This document shows positions 1-6,919 of a DNA stretch of 11,392 nucleotides, one piece after another. The notes below the pieces were generated by a model. That model was not told the origin of the DNA. It did not search any database and saw only the letters and a program-made list of their open reading frames with translations. How positions within the stretch are numbered: the first letter of the stretch is position 1; the number at the start of each line of letters is the position of its first letter. The position numbers were made by a program, and so were the translations under genes. Source of the stretch: an uncultured Roseiflexaceae bacterium (GTDB taxonomy: Bacteria > Chloroflexota > Chloroflexia > Chloroflexales > Roseiflexaceae); the NCBI GenBank assembly GCA_903932805.1, contig CAIZHO010000254.1, forward strand, positions 1 through 11,392, given 5' to 3'.

Positions 1-1156
1 GCACGGTTTCGGCCAGAATCGCCGCCCCGATGGGGAACGAACGCTCGTCGATGTCGAACACAGGCGTATGGTGCGGCCGGTTCATGTCGCCCAGCGCGGC
101 GCCCAGCATCATCATGGTGCCGGGGGCTTTCTGTTGCATATAAGCAAAGTCCTCGCCGCCCATGCCGGCAGTGACCCGATCGACATTGGTTGCACCCACG
201 TATTCGCTGGCCACGTCGTCCATCCACTGCGTCACCGTGGCATCGTTGATGCCAGCGGGATAGCCACGGATAATCTCGAGCGTGTAGTCGCCGCCCAATG
301 CCTTGGCCACCGAGAAAGCCCGATCGAGTTCGACATACAACTGCTCGCGCACCTCGGGGTCGAAGCTGCGGATCGTACCGCCGATGTATACCTCGTTGGG
401 GATGATGTTGAAGGCCGTGCCCGTCTGCACGATACCGACGCTGATGACGGCTGACTTCATCGGGTCAATGCGGCGCGACACAATGCCGTTGATGGCCTGC
501 ACCACTGCTGCCATCATCATCACTGGGTCGGTGCCACTGTGCGGGTAGGCGCCATGGCCACCAGTGCCGCGGATCCACCCTTTGAACCCATCTGCAGCAG
601 CCGTGACTGGGCCACGGGTCAACCCGACCTGGCCCAATGGGATTTCGGAGGCGACATGCAGTGCAATCACATGATCGACACCATCCATGGCACCGTCGGC
701 GATCATTTTGGGTGCACCCGAGACGCCGTCACCGCCGACTTCTTCGGCGGGTTGGAACAGGAAGCGCACGTTGCCTTTGAGTTTGCCCGTCGCGAATTCT
801 TCTTTGAGCAGGTGGGCAGCGCCGAGCAGGATGGCCGTGTGGGCATCGTGGCCGCAGGCGTGCATTTTGCCGGCGTCCTGCGAGGCATGGCCGAGGCCGG
901 TGTTTTCGAGCACGGGCAGAGCATCCATGTCGGCGCGGATGGCAATGGTCGGGCCGTCCCCCGTGCCCAAATCACCCACCACACCGGTCACACCGACCTG
1001 GGTGCGGATGCCAATCCCGCCGATTTCTTTGAGGGTATCGGCTACCAATGCGGCGGTGCGCACTTCTTGGAAGCCAAGTTCAGGATGCATATGAATCTCG
1101 CGGCGCAAACGCGACAACTCGGCACTCATGGCCTCGGCGCGGGTCAACATAGACAT
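1..1156 (-). CDS. M20D-family amidohydrolase (partial, C-terminus off the left edge)
   Basis: Metal-dependent amidohydrolase of peptidase family M20D (hippurate hydrolase / N-acyl-amino-acid amidohydrolase / IAA-amino-acid hydrolase group), expected to hydrolyse an N-acyl amide in the cytoplasm; the true substrate is unknown. I translated 385 codons in this frame; comparison with the neighbouring paralog suggests only about the last 6-7 residues are missing. Seen: RADMDALP, HACGHDAH with the metal-binding Cys and His, FLFQPAEE with the Glu pair, IALHV, GGHGAYPHSGTDP, NIIPNEVY, GGEDFAYMQQ and the C-terminal HHTPVFDIDER. All expected metal ligands are present, so it looks active. The start at 1156 is preferred over the in-frame ATG at 1150 because AGAGG (1164-1168) lies 7 bases upstream. 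The gene follows the paralog at 1185-2363 by 28 bp, so the two are almost certainly co-transcribed. By eye the two proteins are about three-quarters identical. There is no signal peptide. Confidence 0.93.
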   Translation of the reverse strand, partial: MSMLTRAEAMSAELSRLRREIHMHPELGFQEVRTAALVADTLKEIGGIGIRTQVGVTGVVGDLGTGDGPTIAIRADMDALPVLENTGLGHASQDAGKMHACGHDAHTAILLGAAHLLKEEFATGKLKGNVRFLFQPAEEVGGDGVSGAPKMIADGAMDGVDHVIALHVASEIPLGQVGLTRGPVTAAADGFKGWIRGTGGHGAYPHSGTDPVMMMAAVVQAINGIVSRRIDPMKSAVISVGIVQTGTAFNIIPNEVYIGGTIRSFDPEVREQLYVELDRAFSVAKALGGDYTLEIIRGYPAGINDATVTQWMDDVASEYVGATNVDRVTAGMGGEDFAYMQQKAPGTMMMLGAALGDMNRPHHTPVFDIDERSFPIGAAILAETV

Positions 1157-1184
1157 GTGGTTGCCTCTTTTTCTCTCTAAAAAA

Positions 1185-2363
1185 CTAGCGCGCCAGATAG
1201 CGTCGCACGGTCTCGGCCAAAATCGCTGCCCCAATCGGCATCGCGCGTTCATCGATGTCAAAGACCGGTGTGTGGTGCGGACGCGGCATGTCGCCCACTG
1301 CAGCACCCAACATCAGCATCGCGCCCGGTACCACCTGCTGCATGTAGGCAAAATCCTCGCCGGCCATCCCGACGGTCTTGCGGTCGACCTGCGTACTCCC
1401 GACGATGTCGCTGGCGACGTCGTCCATCCACTGTGCCACAGCGACATCGTTGATGCCCGCCGGGCAGCCGCGAATAATCTCGAGCTCGTAGCTGCCGCCC
1501 AACCCGTCGGCCAGCGCGAACGCCCGGTCCAACTCGGCAAACAGCGTCTCGCGCGTCGATTCTTTGAAGCTCCGTAAGGTACCAGCGAAGTAGACCTCGT
1601 TGGGGATGATGTTGAAGGCCGTGCCCGCTTGGACAATCCCCAAACTCACCACCGCTGGCTCTTTGGGGTTGATACGTCGCGCCACGATGCCGTGGATTGC
1701 CGTGATGATGGGCGCCGCCATCCACAGTGGATCGGTGCCGTGGTGTGGGTATGCGCCGTGGCCGCCGGTGCCACGCACCCAGGCCTTGAAGGCATCGGCA
1801 GCCGAGGTCACCGGTCCTTTGACCATTTTGACGGTGCCGACGGGAGAGCCCGAATCGACGTGGAGCGCAATCACGTGGTCAACGCCCTGCAGCGCGCCGT
1901 CGGCAATCATCTTGGGTGCGCCCGAGACCCCATCACCACCGAGTTCTTCGGCAGGTTGGAACAAGAAACGCACGTTGCCTTTGAGGCTACCGCTGGCAAA
2001 CTCGGCCTTGAGCAGATGGGCGGCACCGAGCAGAATCGCCGTGTGGGCGTCGTGACCGCAGGCGTGCATTTTGCCAGCGTCCTGCGATTCATGGCCGAGA
2101 CCTGTTGTTTCGTGGATGGGCAATGCATCCATATCGGCGCGGATGGCAATGGTCGGGCCATCGCCCGTGCCCAGGTCACCCACCACGCCGGTGATGCCCA
2201 CCTGGGTGCGGATGTCGATGCCGCCGATTTCGCGCAGGGTGTCCGCCACGAGGGCTGCCGTGCGGACTTCTTGGAAGGCCAACTCGGGGTGCATGTGGAT
2301 GTCGCGGCGGAGCCGTGACAGCTCGCCACTGATGACTTCGGCCCGCTTCAGCATATCGGTCAT
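1185..2363 (-). CDS. M20D-family amidohydrolase (N-acyl-amino-acid amidohydrolase / hippurate hydrolase-like)
   Basis: Full-length 392-aa M20D metallo-amidohydrolase, the usual size for this family. It is expected to cleave N-acyl or N-aryl amides of amino acids in the cytoplasm; specificity cannot be read from sequence. Motifs: RADMDALP (75-82), HACGHDAH (100-107; Cys102 and His104 likely metal ligands), FLFQPAEE (133-140; Glu139/Glu140 as ligand and general base), IALHV (His168), lid-domain GGHGAYPHHGTDP (200-212), NIIPNEVYFAGTLRSF (251-266), GEDFAYMQQ (335-343) and the final ligand in RPHHTPVFDIDE (361-372). Start: ATG at 2363 has AGGAG (2371-2375) 7 bases upstream. It lies 55 bp downstream of the GH2 gene and 28 bp upstream of its paralog, forming a leftward three-gene set. 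The hydrolase trio suggests scavenging of acylated or glycosylated compounds, but this is only context. Confidence 0.95.
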   Translation of the reverse strand: MTDMLKRAEVISGELSRLRRDIHMHPELAFQEVRTAALVADTLREIGGIDIRTQVGITGVVGDLGTGDGPTIAIRADMDALPIHETTGLGHESQDAGKMHACGHDAHTAILLGAAHLLKAEFASGSLKGNVRFLFQPAEELGGDGVSGAPKMIADGALQGVDHVIALHVDSGSPVGTVKMVKGPVTSAADAFKAWVRGTGGHGAYPHHGTDPLWMAAPIITAIHGIVARRINPKEPAVVSLGIVQAGTAFNIIPNEVYFAGTLRSFKESTRETLFAELDRAFALADGLGGSYELEIIRGCPAGINDVAVAQWMDDVASDIVGSTQVDRKTVGMAGEDFAYMQQVVPGAMLMLGAAVGDMPRPHHTPVFDIDERAMPIGAAILAETVRRYLAR

Positions 2364-2395
2364 TGCAACGCTCCTGGCTGGGGTTTTCTGTGGAC

Positions 2396-2401
2396 ATTAT
2401 A
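2396..2401 (-). promoter_or_regulatory. possible -10 element (TATAAT) before the amidohydrolase pair
   Basis: On the minus strand a perfect TATAAT lies in the 55-bp gap between the GH2 gene and the amidohydrolase, which would place a start of transcription near 2389, upstream of the AGGAG at 2371-2375. The -35 region at 17-18 bp spacing (GTATGA/CGTATG) does not match TTGACA, so this is a weak candidate for an internal promoter. The pair may simply be read from the GH2 promoter. Confidence 0.35.
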
Positions 2402-2418
2402 CGAGAGGCCAGCAGTCG

Positions 2419-4557
2419 TCATACGACGACGAGTGGGTATGTCTGCTCGAGCACGCCGTTGGCGTCACGCAGGGTGATATCGATGTGGTACCTGCCGGTC
2501 TGCGTCGGGGTGAGCCGTAGTTCATCGAGTTGCATCGCCATCGCATCGGCCGGCACATGGCGCTGATGCTCGACCTGCGCCAAGGTCGTCCCGTCGGGGT
2601 CACGCACGGTCATCGTCACCGTGACGGCAATCGCCGTGCGCAAATCGTTCATCACATACAGCGGCACATCGACCGACTGCCCGCGTGCCGCAGGCGTGGC
2701 GGGCACGATGGTGCATGCATATGTCGGCCGAAAGGCGCGTTGCAACGCGTAGTACGACGCCTTGGGCACGCGCCAGTAGTCGACAATCGACCACGACACC
2801 GCCGGGTTCGCATCGGTGAACATAAACGGCACGATGCCGCCGGTCGGGCGATATTTGCGCAGGCGCAACCGGTCGACATAGAAGCGGTTGATGTCGCTTT
2901 GGTAGTCCTGCGTCATGCTGATGAGCGTGTGCAGATCGGGGGCACGCCGCCAGTCCATCCAGGTCGCCAGCATTTCGGGTTGGAAGCTGTGCCGCTCGAC
3001 CAAACGTGCGACATCCAGCCGACGCACATCGGCATCCATAAAGCGCACGGCACTTTCGTAATTGGGGAAGCTCTGCGCGCCGAACTCGGTCACAAAACGG
3101 GTGTTTTTGGGGAATCGGGCAATAATCTGCTCCCACGCAGACAGCTTGCCGTAGATGCCGTACCACCCATAGTAGAAGTGCGTGTCGGTGCCACGTGCCA
3201 GTAACGGTACGGCGTATTCGCCCGACGAACGGACACTCTGGCGTTGCTCGTCTTCGCTGGCTACGACGCGTTGCAGGGCCACGTCGAGCACATTGCGGTT
3301 CCAGTTCCAGCCGAACACCGAGATATACGTCCGGATTTTGCTCAGGAGTCGCTCGTCACTGGTGTCGGCGACGTATATCGCCTCGTTGTGCATGCACCAA
3401 ACCACAATCGATGGGTGATTATGGAGCAAGCGCACCATCGCACGTACCTGCTTGAGGGCCGGGCCGAGCACACTGCGCGCATACAACCACTGCAACGGGA
3501 AGTCTTGCCACAGCAGCACCCCCTGTGCATCGGCCTCGGCATAGAGCGCCGGGTGCGCCACATGGGCATGCACACGCAACACGTTCATGTGGCATTCGCG
3601 CGCCAATTGGACGTCGGTGGCACAACGCGCCTGCGTCACCGTGGCGAGGCGGGTGTCTGTGGGTGGGTAGTTATTGCCCTTCATGAGAAAGCGCTTGCCA
3701 TTGAGATACGGGATCCAATTGCGGAACTCAAACATGCGAATCCCGTAATCAAACGTCACGCTGTCGCTCGCCACGCCGCCGATTACCATCGTCGCCGTGA
3801 TTTCGTACAACGCCGGATGCCCGAGGTCGTGGCTCCACCACAGCTCGGGGTCGGGGATGCGGAGCATCCCGCTGGCCTCGTGCTGGCCGGCAGCAACGCT
3901 GATGCGACTCTCGAGCTGATGGATTTTGCCGCCGAAGTTCTTGGGGGCAATCCGCCACGTCAGGATGGCATCGGTCGCTGCCAGTGCATCGGTGGCAATG
4001 CGGTAGCGCACATCGGCGTGGTCGCCGCCGACGCGCTTCGTCGCGAGCAACACCTGCGAAAGGTGAACTGGCCCTGTTTCGATCAGTTCGACGGGCAACC
4101 AGACACCACCCGGGTTGGTCGTTTTGTCCAGACTATCCCAATGCGAAAAGACGCCGGTGATGAGCCGTTTGCCGATTTTGTCGTGTTCGTCGGGGCAACG
4201 CACCTCGAGGACCAGCTCGTTTTGGGCAGTGAGCAGACGGCTGACATCGATGGTATGTGGGGTAAAGTAGCCCTCGTGCAGCCCCAAATCGGTGCCGTTG
4301 AGCCACGGGCGACTGGTGTAAAACACGCCGTTGAGGCGCAAAAACGACCGCGTTGTACGCTGTTCGGCGCTGGCAAATGTCGTCCGATAGACCATGGGGC
4401 CGACGTAGCGCGCCAAATCGGGGTGTGATTGCCACTGCGACGGGATGCTGGTGGCAAACCAACCGGGCGCATCGACGCGCGGATACTCGCCCTGGGCAAA
4501 GCGGTGAACGGGACGCATGTGCCATGCATCGGATAGTGCGCGGGTCTGCCGTGTCAT
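2419..4557 (-). CDS. glycoside hydrolase family 2 protein (beta-mannosidase/beta-galactosidase-like)
   Basis: Retaining exo-glycosidase of the GH2 clan, 712 aa from the chosen start, cytoplasmic (no signal peptide). Domain order: N-terminal jelly-roll sugar-binding domain (about 15-160, with a LNG..YTSRPWLNG-type core), immunoglobulin-like domain (about 165-275), TIM barrel (about 277-600) and a C-terminal beta domain (about 620-712). In the barrel, GNNYPP (294-299) and WQDFPLQW (350-357) match the beta-mannosidase-like branch. The acid/base Glu is in CMHNEA (Glu392) and the nucleophile in TEFGAQ (Glu491), so the active site looks intact. The substrate (beta-mannoside, galactoside, glucuronide or glucosaminide) is not decided. 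Start: the frame runs back to a GTG at 4614, but that codon lies upstream of the likely transcription start. ATG at 4557 has GGAGG (4563-4567) with 5-base spacing. It is first in the leftward set with the two amidohydrolases. Confidence 0.93.
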   Translation of the reverse strand: MTRQTRALSDAWHMRPVHRFAQGEYPRVDAPGWFATSIPSQWQSHPDLARYVGPMVYRTTFASAEQRTTRSFLRLNGVFYTSRPWLNGTDLGLHEGYFTPHTIDVSRLLTAQNELVLEVRCPDEHDKIGKRLITGVFSHWDSLDKTTNPGGVWLPVELIETGPVHLSQVLLATKRVGGDHADVRYRIATDALAATDAILTWRIAPKNFGGKIHQLESRISVAAGQHEASGMLRIPDPELWWSHDLGHPALYEITATMVIGGVASDSVTFDYGIRMFEFRNWIPYLNGKRFLMKGNNYPPTDTRLATVTQARCATDVQLARECHMNVLRVHAHVAHPALYAEADAQGVLLWQDFPLQWLYARSVLGPALKQVRAMVRLLHNHPSIVVWCMHNEAIYVADTSDERLLSKIRTYISVFGWNWNRNVLDVALQRVVASEDEQRQSVRSSGEYAVPLLARGTDTHFYYGWYGIYGKLSAWEQIIARFPKNTRFVTEFGAQSFPNYESAVRFMDADVRRLDVARLVERHSFQPEMLATWMDWRRAPDLHTLISMTQDYQSDINRFYVDRLRLRKYRPTGGIVPFMFTDANPAVSWSIVDYWRVPKASYYALQRAFRPTYACTIVPATPAARGQSVDVPLYVMNDLRTAIAVTVTMTVRDPDGTTLAQVEHQRHVPADAMAMQLDELRLTPTQTGRYHIDITLRDANGVLEQTYPLVVV

Positions 4558-4593
4558 CGTTGCCTCCGTTGCGTCGAGTGCCCCCAGGGGATG

Positions 4594-4609
4594 ACTCAAT
4601 TGTATGAGT
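4594..4609. promoter_or_regulatory. possible operator: inverted repeat ACTCA-N6-TGAGT around the GH2 -10 box
   Basis: ACTCA (4594-4598) and TGAGT (4605-4609) form a perfect inverted repeat. The six bases between them are exactly the -10 hexamer of the leftward GH2 promoter. A repressor bound here would block that promoter, as expected for an inducible glycosidase gene. The arms are only 5 bp, so chance is possible, and no regulator gene is present in the window. Confidence 0.35.
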
Positions 4610-4627
4610 GCCACAGAGTGCTGTCAA
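4599..4627 (-). promoter_or_regulatory. sigma70-type promoter of the GH2 gene
   Basis: Read on the minus strand: TTGACA (4627-4622), 17-bp spacer, TACAAT (4604-4599). Transcription should start near 4592, giving a leader of about 35 nt with GGAGG before the ATG at 4557. This places the upstream GTG (4614) outside the transcript and settles the start choice. Confidence 0.8.
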
Positions 4628-4647
4628 CGCATCTGAACGCCCTAGAT

Positions 4648-4676
4648 TTGACAGTCATGCACACTGATGTGATAAT
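4648..4676 (+). promoter_or_regulatory. sigma70-type promoter with extended -10, upstream of the chelatase gene
   Basis: TTGACA (4648-4653), 17-bp spacer, GATAAT (4671-4676), with TGT directly before the -10 (an extended -10 TGn). Expected start near 4683, giving a leader of about 113 nt before the ATG at 4796. Its -35 lies only 20 bp from the -35 of the leftward GH2 promoter, so the two polymerases could interfere or share a regulator. Confidence 0.8.
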
Positions 4677-4748
4677 GGAGGTATATGCAGTCTTTTTGTG
4701 CCTGCTGGCGCTTGCGTCACCCGTACAAACACTGCTTGGGCATTCGTC

Positions 4749-4770
4749 CGTTGTGTGTTCGCATACAACG
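4749..4770 (+). promoter_or_regulatory. 9-bp hairpin with TTCG loop in the chelatase mRNA leader
   Basis: CGTTGTGTG (4749-4757) pairs with CATACAACG (4762-4770) across a TTCG loop, with one G-T pair. It ends 25 nt before the start codon and is not followed by a T run, so it does not look like a terminator. It could stabilise the 5' end or hold the ribosome site (GGAAAGAG, 4782-4789) single-stranded. It does not resemble a cobalamin riboswitch: the leader is too short and I see no B12 box. Confidence 0.5.
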
Positions 4771-4795
4771 ATGGTTGGTTTGGAAAGAGATACCC

Positions 4796-5890
4796 ATGAC
4801 CACTGCACGTCCGGTCTACCCCTTCAGTGCCATCGTCAGTCAAGACAGACTGAAACGGGCGCTCATTTTGAATGCAATCAATGCCCGCATCGGCGGCGTG
4901 TTGATTCGCGGTGAGAAAGGTACGGCCAAATCGACGGCGGTACGTGGCCTGGCGCGGATTTTGCCGCACATCCGGGTCGTTGCCGACTGTCCCTATGGGT
5001 GTCCGCCCGATCAACCATCTGCGATGTGTCCTTCGTGCCGCGCGCGCTACGAGACCAACCCCGACTTGCCCGTCGCCGAACGCGCTACGCGTCTGGTCGA
5101 TTTGCCGGTGGCTGCCTCCGAAGACCGCGTCGTCGGTTCACTCGACCTCGAACACGCTTTGACCGAGGGGCATCGTCGCTACGAGCCCGGCTTGTTGGCC
5201 CAGGCCAACCGCGGGTTGTTGTACGTCGACGAAATCAACCTCCTCGACGACCATTTGGTCGATATCCTCCTCGATGCCGCAGCAATGGGCATCAACACCG
5301 TCGAGCGTGAGGGCATCAGCGTGACCCACCCGGCACGCTTCATCCTCGTCGGCACGATGAACCCCGAAGAAGGCGAACTGCGTCCGCAGTTGCTCGACCG
5401 CTTCGGTCTGGTCGTCGAAATCGGCGGTATCCATGACGTCGAAGGCCGTGTCGAAGTCATATCGCGGCGTATGCGCTACGATGGCGACCCGGACGGCTTC
5501 TCCAAAGAATGGTTGCCCACCGAACAAGAATTGGCCGAGCGTATTGTGCGTGCCCGTGCCTTATTGCCGCTGGTGCAAATCACCCGCCGCGACATGGCAG
5601 CAGTCGCTACCCTTTCGATGGAGCTGGGCGTCGACGGTCACCGTGCCGACCTGGCCATCCTCGAGACGGCCCGTACCCACACCGCCTGGGCCGGTCGCAC
5701 CACATTGGCAGCCGAAGACATCCGTGTCGCTGCCGAGTTGGCGCTGCCGCACCGCATGCGCCGCCAGCCCTTCACCGAGGTCAAACTCGACGAGGCGCGG
5801 GTCGGTGACATCCTCGATCGCGTCCAATCTGCCGAAGGTGATGAGTCAGCCCAAGCCAATGCGGATGGCGTAAAAAAAAAGACCCTCTGA
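4796..5890 (+). CDS. chelatase AAA+ ATPase subunit, ChlI/BchI-like (normal-frame product)
   Basis: AAA+ ATPase of the Mg/Co chelatase small-subunit type, 364 aa. In the family it forms hexameric rings with the medium (D) subunit and powers metal insertion into a porphyrin or corrin ring by the large subunit. Motifs: Walker [10 protein letters not shown] (39-47), Walker [12 protein letters not shown] (141-151), sensor-1/arginine region [20 protein letters not shown] (186-205), sensor-2 GHRADLAI (281-288). All look intact. Four cysteines (65, 69, 78, 81) in CPYGC...CPSC form a likely metal-binding insertion, as I recall from archaeal and some bacterial ChlI-like proteins. Start: the frame extends back to ATG 4685, but similarity to the family begins at the [10 protein letters not shown] segment just after ATG 4796, which has GGAAAGAG upstream. 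The frame stops at 5888, just past an A9 run; a -1 shift there would extend it into the downstream VWA segment. Confidence 0.93.
   Translation: MTTARPVYPFSAIVSQDRLKRALILNAINARIGGVLIRGEKGTAKSTAVRGLARILPHIRVVADCPYGCPPDQPSAMCPSCRARYETNPDLPVAERATRLVDLPVAASEDRVVGSLDLEHALTEGHRRYEPGLLAQANRGLLYVDEINLLDDHLVDILLDAAAMGINTVEREGISVTHPARFILVGTMNPEEGELRPQLLDRFGLVVEIGGIHDVEGRVEVISRRMRYDGDPDGFSKEWLPTEQELAERIVRARALLPLVQITRRDMAAVATLSMELGVDGHRADLAILETARTHTAWAGRTTLAAEDIRVAAELALPHRMRRQPFTEVKLDEARVGDILDRVQSAEGDESAQANADGVKKKTL
5872..5881 (+). promoter_or_regulatory. likely programmed -1 frameshift site (A9 run, heptamer A_AAA_AAG)
   Basis: The ChlI-like frame reads GTA AAA AAA AAG ACC CTC TGA. Positions 5875-5881 are therefore A_AAA_AAG in the right register for a tandem -1 slip, the same heptamer as the E. 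coli dnaX frameshift site. After the slip, reading continues GAC CCT CTG AAC into the ChlD-like frame. The -1 frame has stops at 5839 and 5842, so the shift must occur between 5845 and the zero-frame stop at 5888; the A9 run is the obvious place. A weak SD-like GGATGG lies at 5863-5868. RNA polymerase slippage on the A9 run is an alternative mechanism with the same result. Confidence 0.75.
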
Positions 5891-5923
5891 ACACGAGTGA
5901 CGACGGCGAGTCGACCGAGGGTC
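5881..5923 (+). promoter_or_regulatory. stem-loop directly after the slip site
   Basis: GACCCTC (5881-5887) pairs perfectly with GAGGGTC (5917-5923). The 29-nt loop holds a smaller 4-bp hairpin, CGAC (5901-5904) with GTCG (5910-5913). The outer stem starts at the last base of the slip heptamer and includes the bases up to the zero-frame TGA. It is a candidate stimulator, although the usual spacer of several bases between slip site and structure is absent. Confidence 0.5.
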
Positions 5924-6873
5924 AAGAAGAAAGCGAAGGCGGCGCTGGGGCAAACGCCAGCGCTGGGGCAACGGACCAGGGGTCCAATGCAAACAACGAA
6001 CAGGGTGGTGGCGAAAAGGCGTTCAAAGCAGGCGAGATGTTCAAGCCCAAACGGCTCGATGGACAACGCGATCGCCAAGAACGCAAATCACCCGGGCGCC
6101 GCAGCAAAACACGCACCACGCGCAAGCAAGGGCGATATGTGAGTAGCCGCCCGGCCCACCGTGTGACTGACCTGGCATTCGATGCAACGCTCCGCTATGC
6201 AGCACATCTGCAACCGAAGCGCCGCGCCGATGCTCTGGCCGAAGGCAAACCCGTGCGGGCAGTGATGCTCAGACGGAGCGATCTGCGCCAGAAAGTCCGC
6301 GTCCGCAAGACGCGCAACGCTGTCTGTTTTGTCGTCGATGCAAGTTGGTCGATGGCAGCTGATGAGCGCATGCGCGCCACCAAAAACGCCGTTTTGTCGC
6401 TGTTGCGCGATGCGTATCAGCGCCGTGATCGAGTCGGGTTGGTGTCGTTCCAGCGTGATTATGCAACGCTGTTGTTGCCGTTGACCAGTAGTGTCGAGCT
6501 GGCGCAAAAGATGTTGCAGACCATGCCCACCGGCGGTCGTACGCCGCTGTCACGCGGGTTGATGATGGGCTACGAGGTCCTCAAACGGGCCCGCCGGCAG
6601 GACGAAGAAGTGGTCCCGCTGATGGTCTTGTTGACGGACGGTCAAGCCAATGTGGCCATGACCGATTTGCCTCCGCAATCCGAGAGCTACTCGATAGCAG
6701 ACTTCATCGCCAGCGAAGAGATTCGCTCGGTGGTGATTGATACCGAACACCCGGTGTTCGAACGTGGCTTGGCCAAGCAGTTGGCCCACCACTTAAAAGG
6801 AAACTACTACCGGCTGGATGACCTGCGCGAGGGTGGCCTCGTCGATTTGGTCCGGTCGGAACTGAACCGCTAG
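5881..6873 (+). CDS. chelatase medium-subunit C-terminal part, ChlD/BchD-like linker plus VWA domain (made as a -1 frameshift fusion from 4796)
   Basis: Read in the -1 frame after the A9 run, this adds 330 residues to the upstream ATPase, giving a 692-aa protein spanning 4796-6873, about the length of ChlD/BchD. It starts with a linker rich in Gly, Asn, Ala and acidic residues (about 5890-6015), then a basic stretch ([18 protein letters not shown]), then a von Willebrand type A domain with a complete MIDAS: DASWS (Asp515, Ser517, Ser519 in fusion numbering), Thr583 in GGRTPLSRG and Asp615 in LLTDGQAN. In the family this domain binds Mg2+ and docks the AAA+ ring to the large chelatase subunit. 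No ATG, GTG or TTG occurs in this frame from 5845 to 6037. The ATG at 6037 has no convincing ribosome site and would delete the linker, so independent translation is unlikely. Cobaltochelatase and Mg-chelatase roles are both possible. Confidence 0.85.
   Translation, partial: DPLNTSDDGESTEGQEESEGGAGANASAGATDQGSNANNEQGGGEKAFKAGEMFKPKRLDGQRDRQERKSPGRRSKTRTTRKQGRYVSSRPAHRVTDLAFDATLRYAAHLQPKRRADALAEGKPVRAVMLRRSDLRQKVRVRKTRNAVCFVVDASWSMAADERMRATKNAVLSLLRDAYQRRDRVGLVSFQRDYATLLLPLTSSVELAQKMLQTMPTGGRTPLSRGLMMGYEVLKRARRQDEEVVPLMVLLTDGQANVAMTDLPPQSESYSIADFIASEEIRSVVIDTEHPVFERGLAKQLAHHLKGNYYRLDDLREGGLVDLVRSELNR
5942..5963 (+). other. GC-rich hairpin in the linker coding region
   Basis: GCGCTGG (5942-5948) pairs with CCAGCGC (5957-5963) over an 8-nt loop. 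It is followed by a small hairpin, GGACC (5973-5977) with GGTCC (5981-5985). The segment also holds a 12-bp direct repeat (5942-5953 and 5960-5971) that encodes a repeated Ala-Gly-Ala linker. It may add to mRNA structure after the slip site, or merely reflect linker repeats. Confidence 0.35.
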
Positions 6874-6919
6874 TATTGGTTCCATATTGTAGTGCAGTAA
6901 TCTAGGAGGAAGACCTAAT

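Noticed and set aside
1629..2318. 229-codon open frame on the plus strand opposite the amidohydrolase
   Set aside because: The equivalent shadow occurs opposite the paralog (539-1180), which follows from the DNA similarity of the two real genes rather than coding on this strand.
2388..2400. DnaA-box-like TGTGGACAT, as part of an origin near rpmH
   Set aside because: It is a single imperfect match, 6 kb from rpmH, and overlaps a promoter-like sequence. There is no cluster of boxes or AT-rich unwinding region.
3244..4428. 394-codon open frame on the plus strand opposite the GH2 gene
   Set aside because: It lies antisense to a gene with clear catalytic motifs, shows no recognisable domain, is His/Arg-rich as expected from an antisense GC-rich frame, and has no promoter or ribosome site.
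4685..4795. 37-codon N-terminal extension of the chelatase ATPase (ATG at 4685, near a leaderless position)
   Set aside because: The translation (Cys/Trp/Arg-rich) does not resemble the family N-terminus, it covers the leader hairpin, and ATG 4796 has a ribosome site and the conserved start of the fold.
4683..4795. Cobalamin riboswitch in front of the chelatase gene
   Set aside because: The leader is only about 113 nt and I see no B12-box-like conserved core.
6037..6873. Independent VWA protein starting at ATG 6037
   Set aside because: No convincing ribosome site upstream, and the frame is open and linker-like back to the A9 run. The frameshift fusion explains the whole open region better, though internal initiation is not excluded.
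6876..6904. Possible promoter (TTGGTT ... AATCTA) before the S1 gene
   Set aside because: Both hexamers match the consensus poorly; not better than chance.
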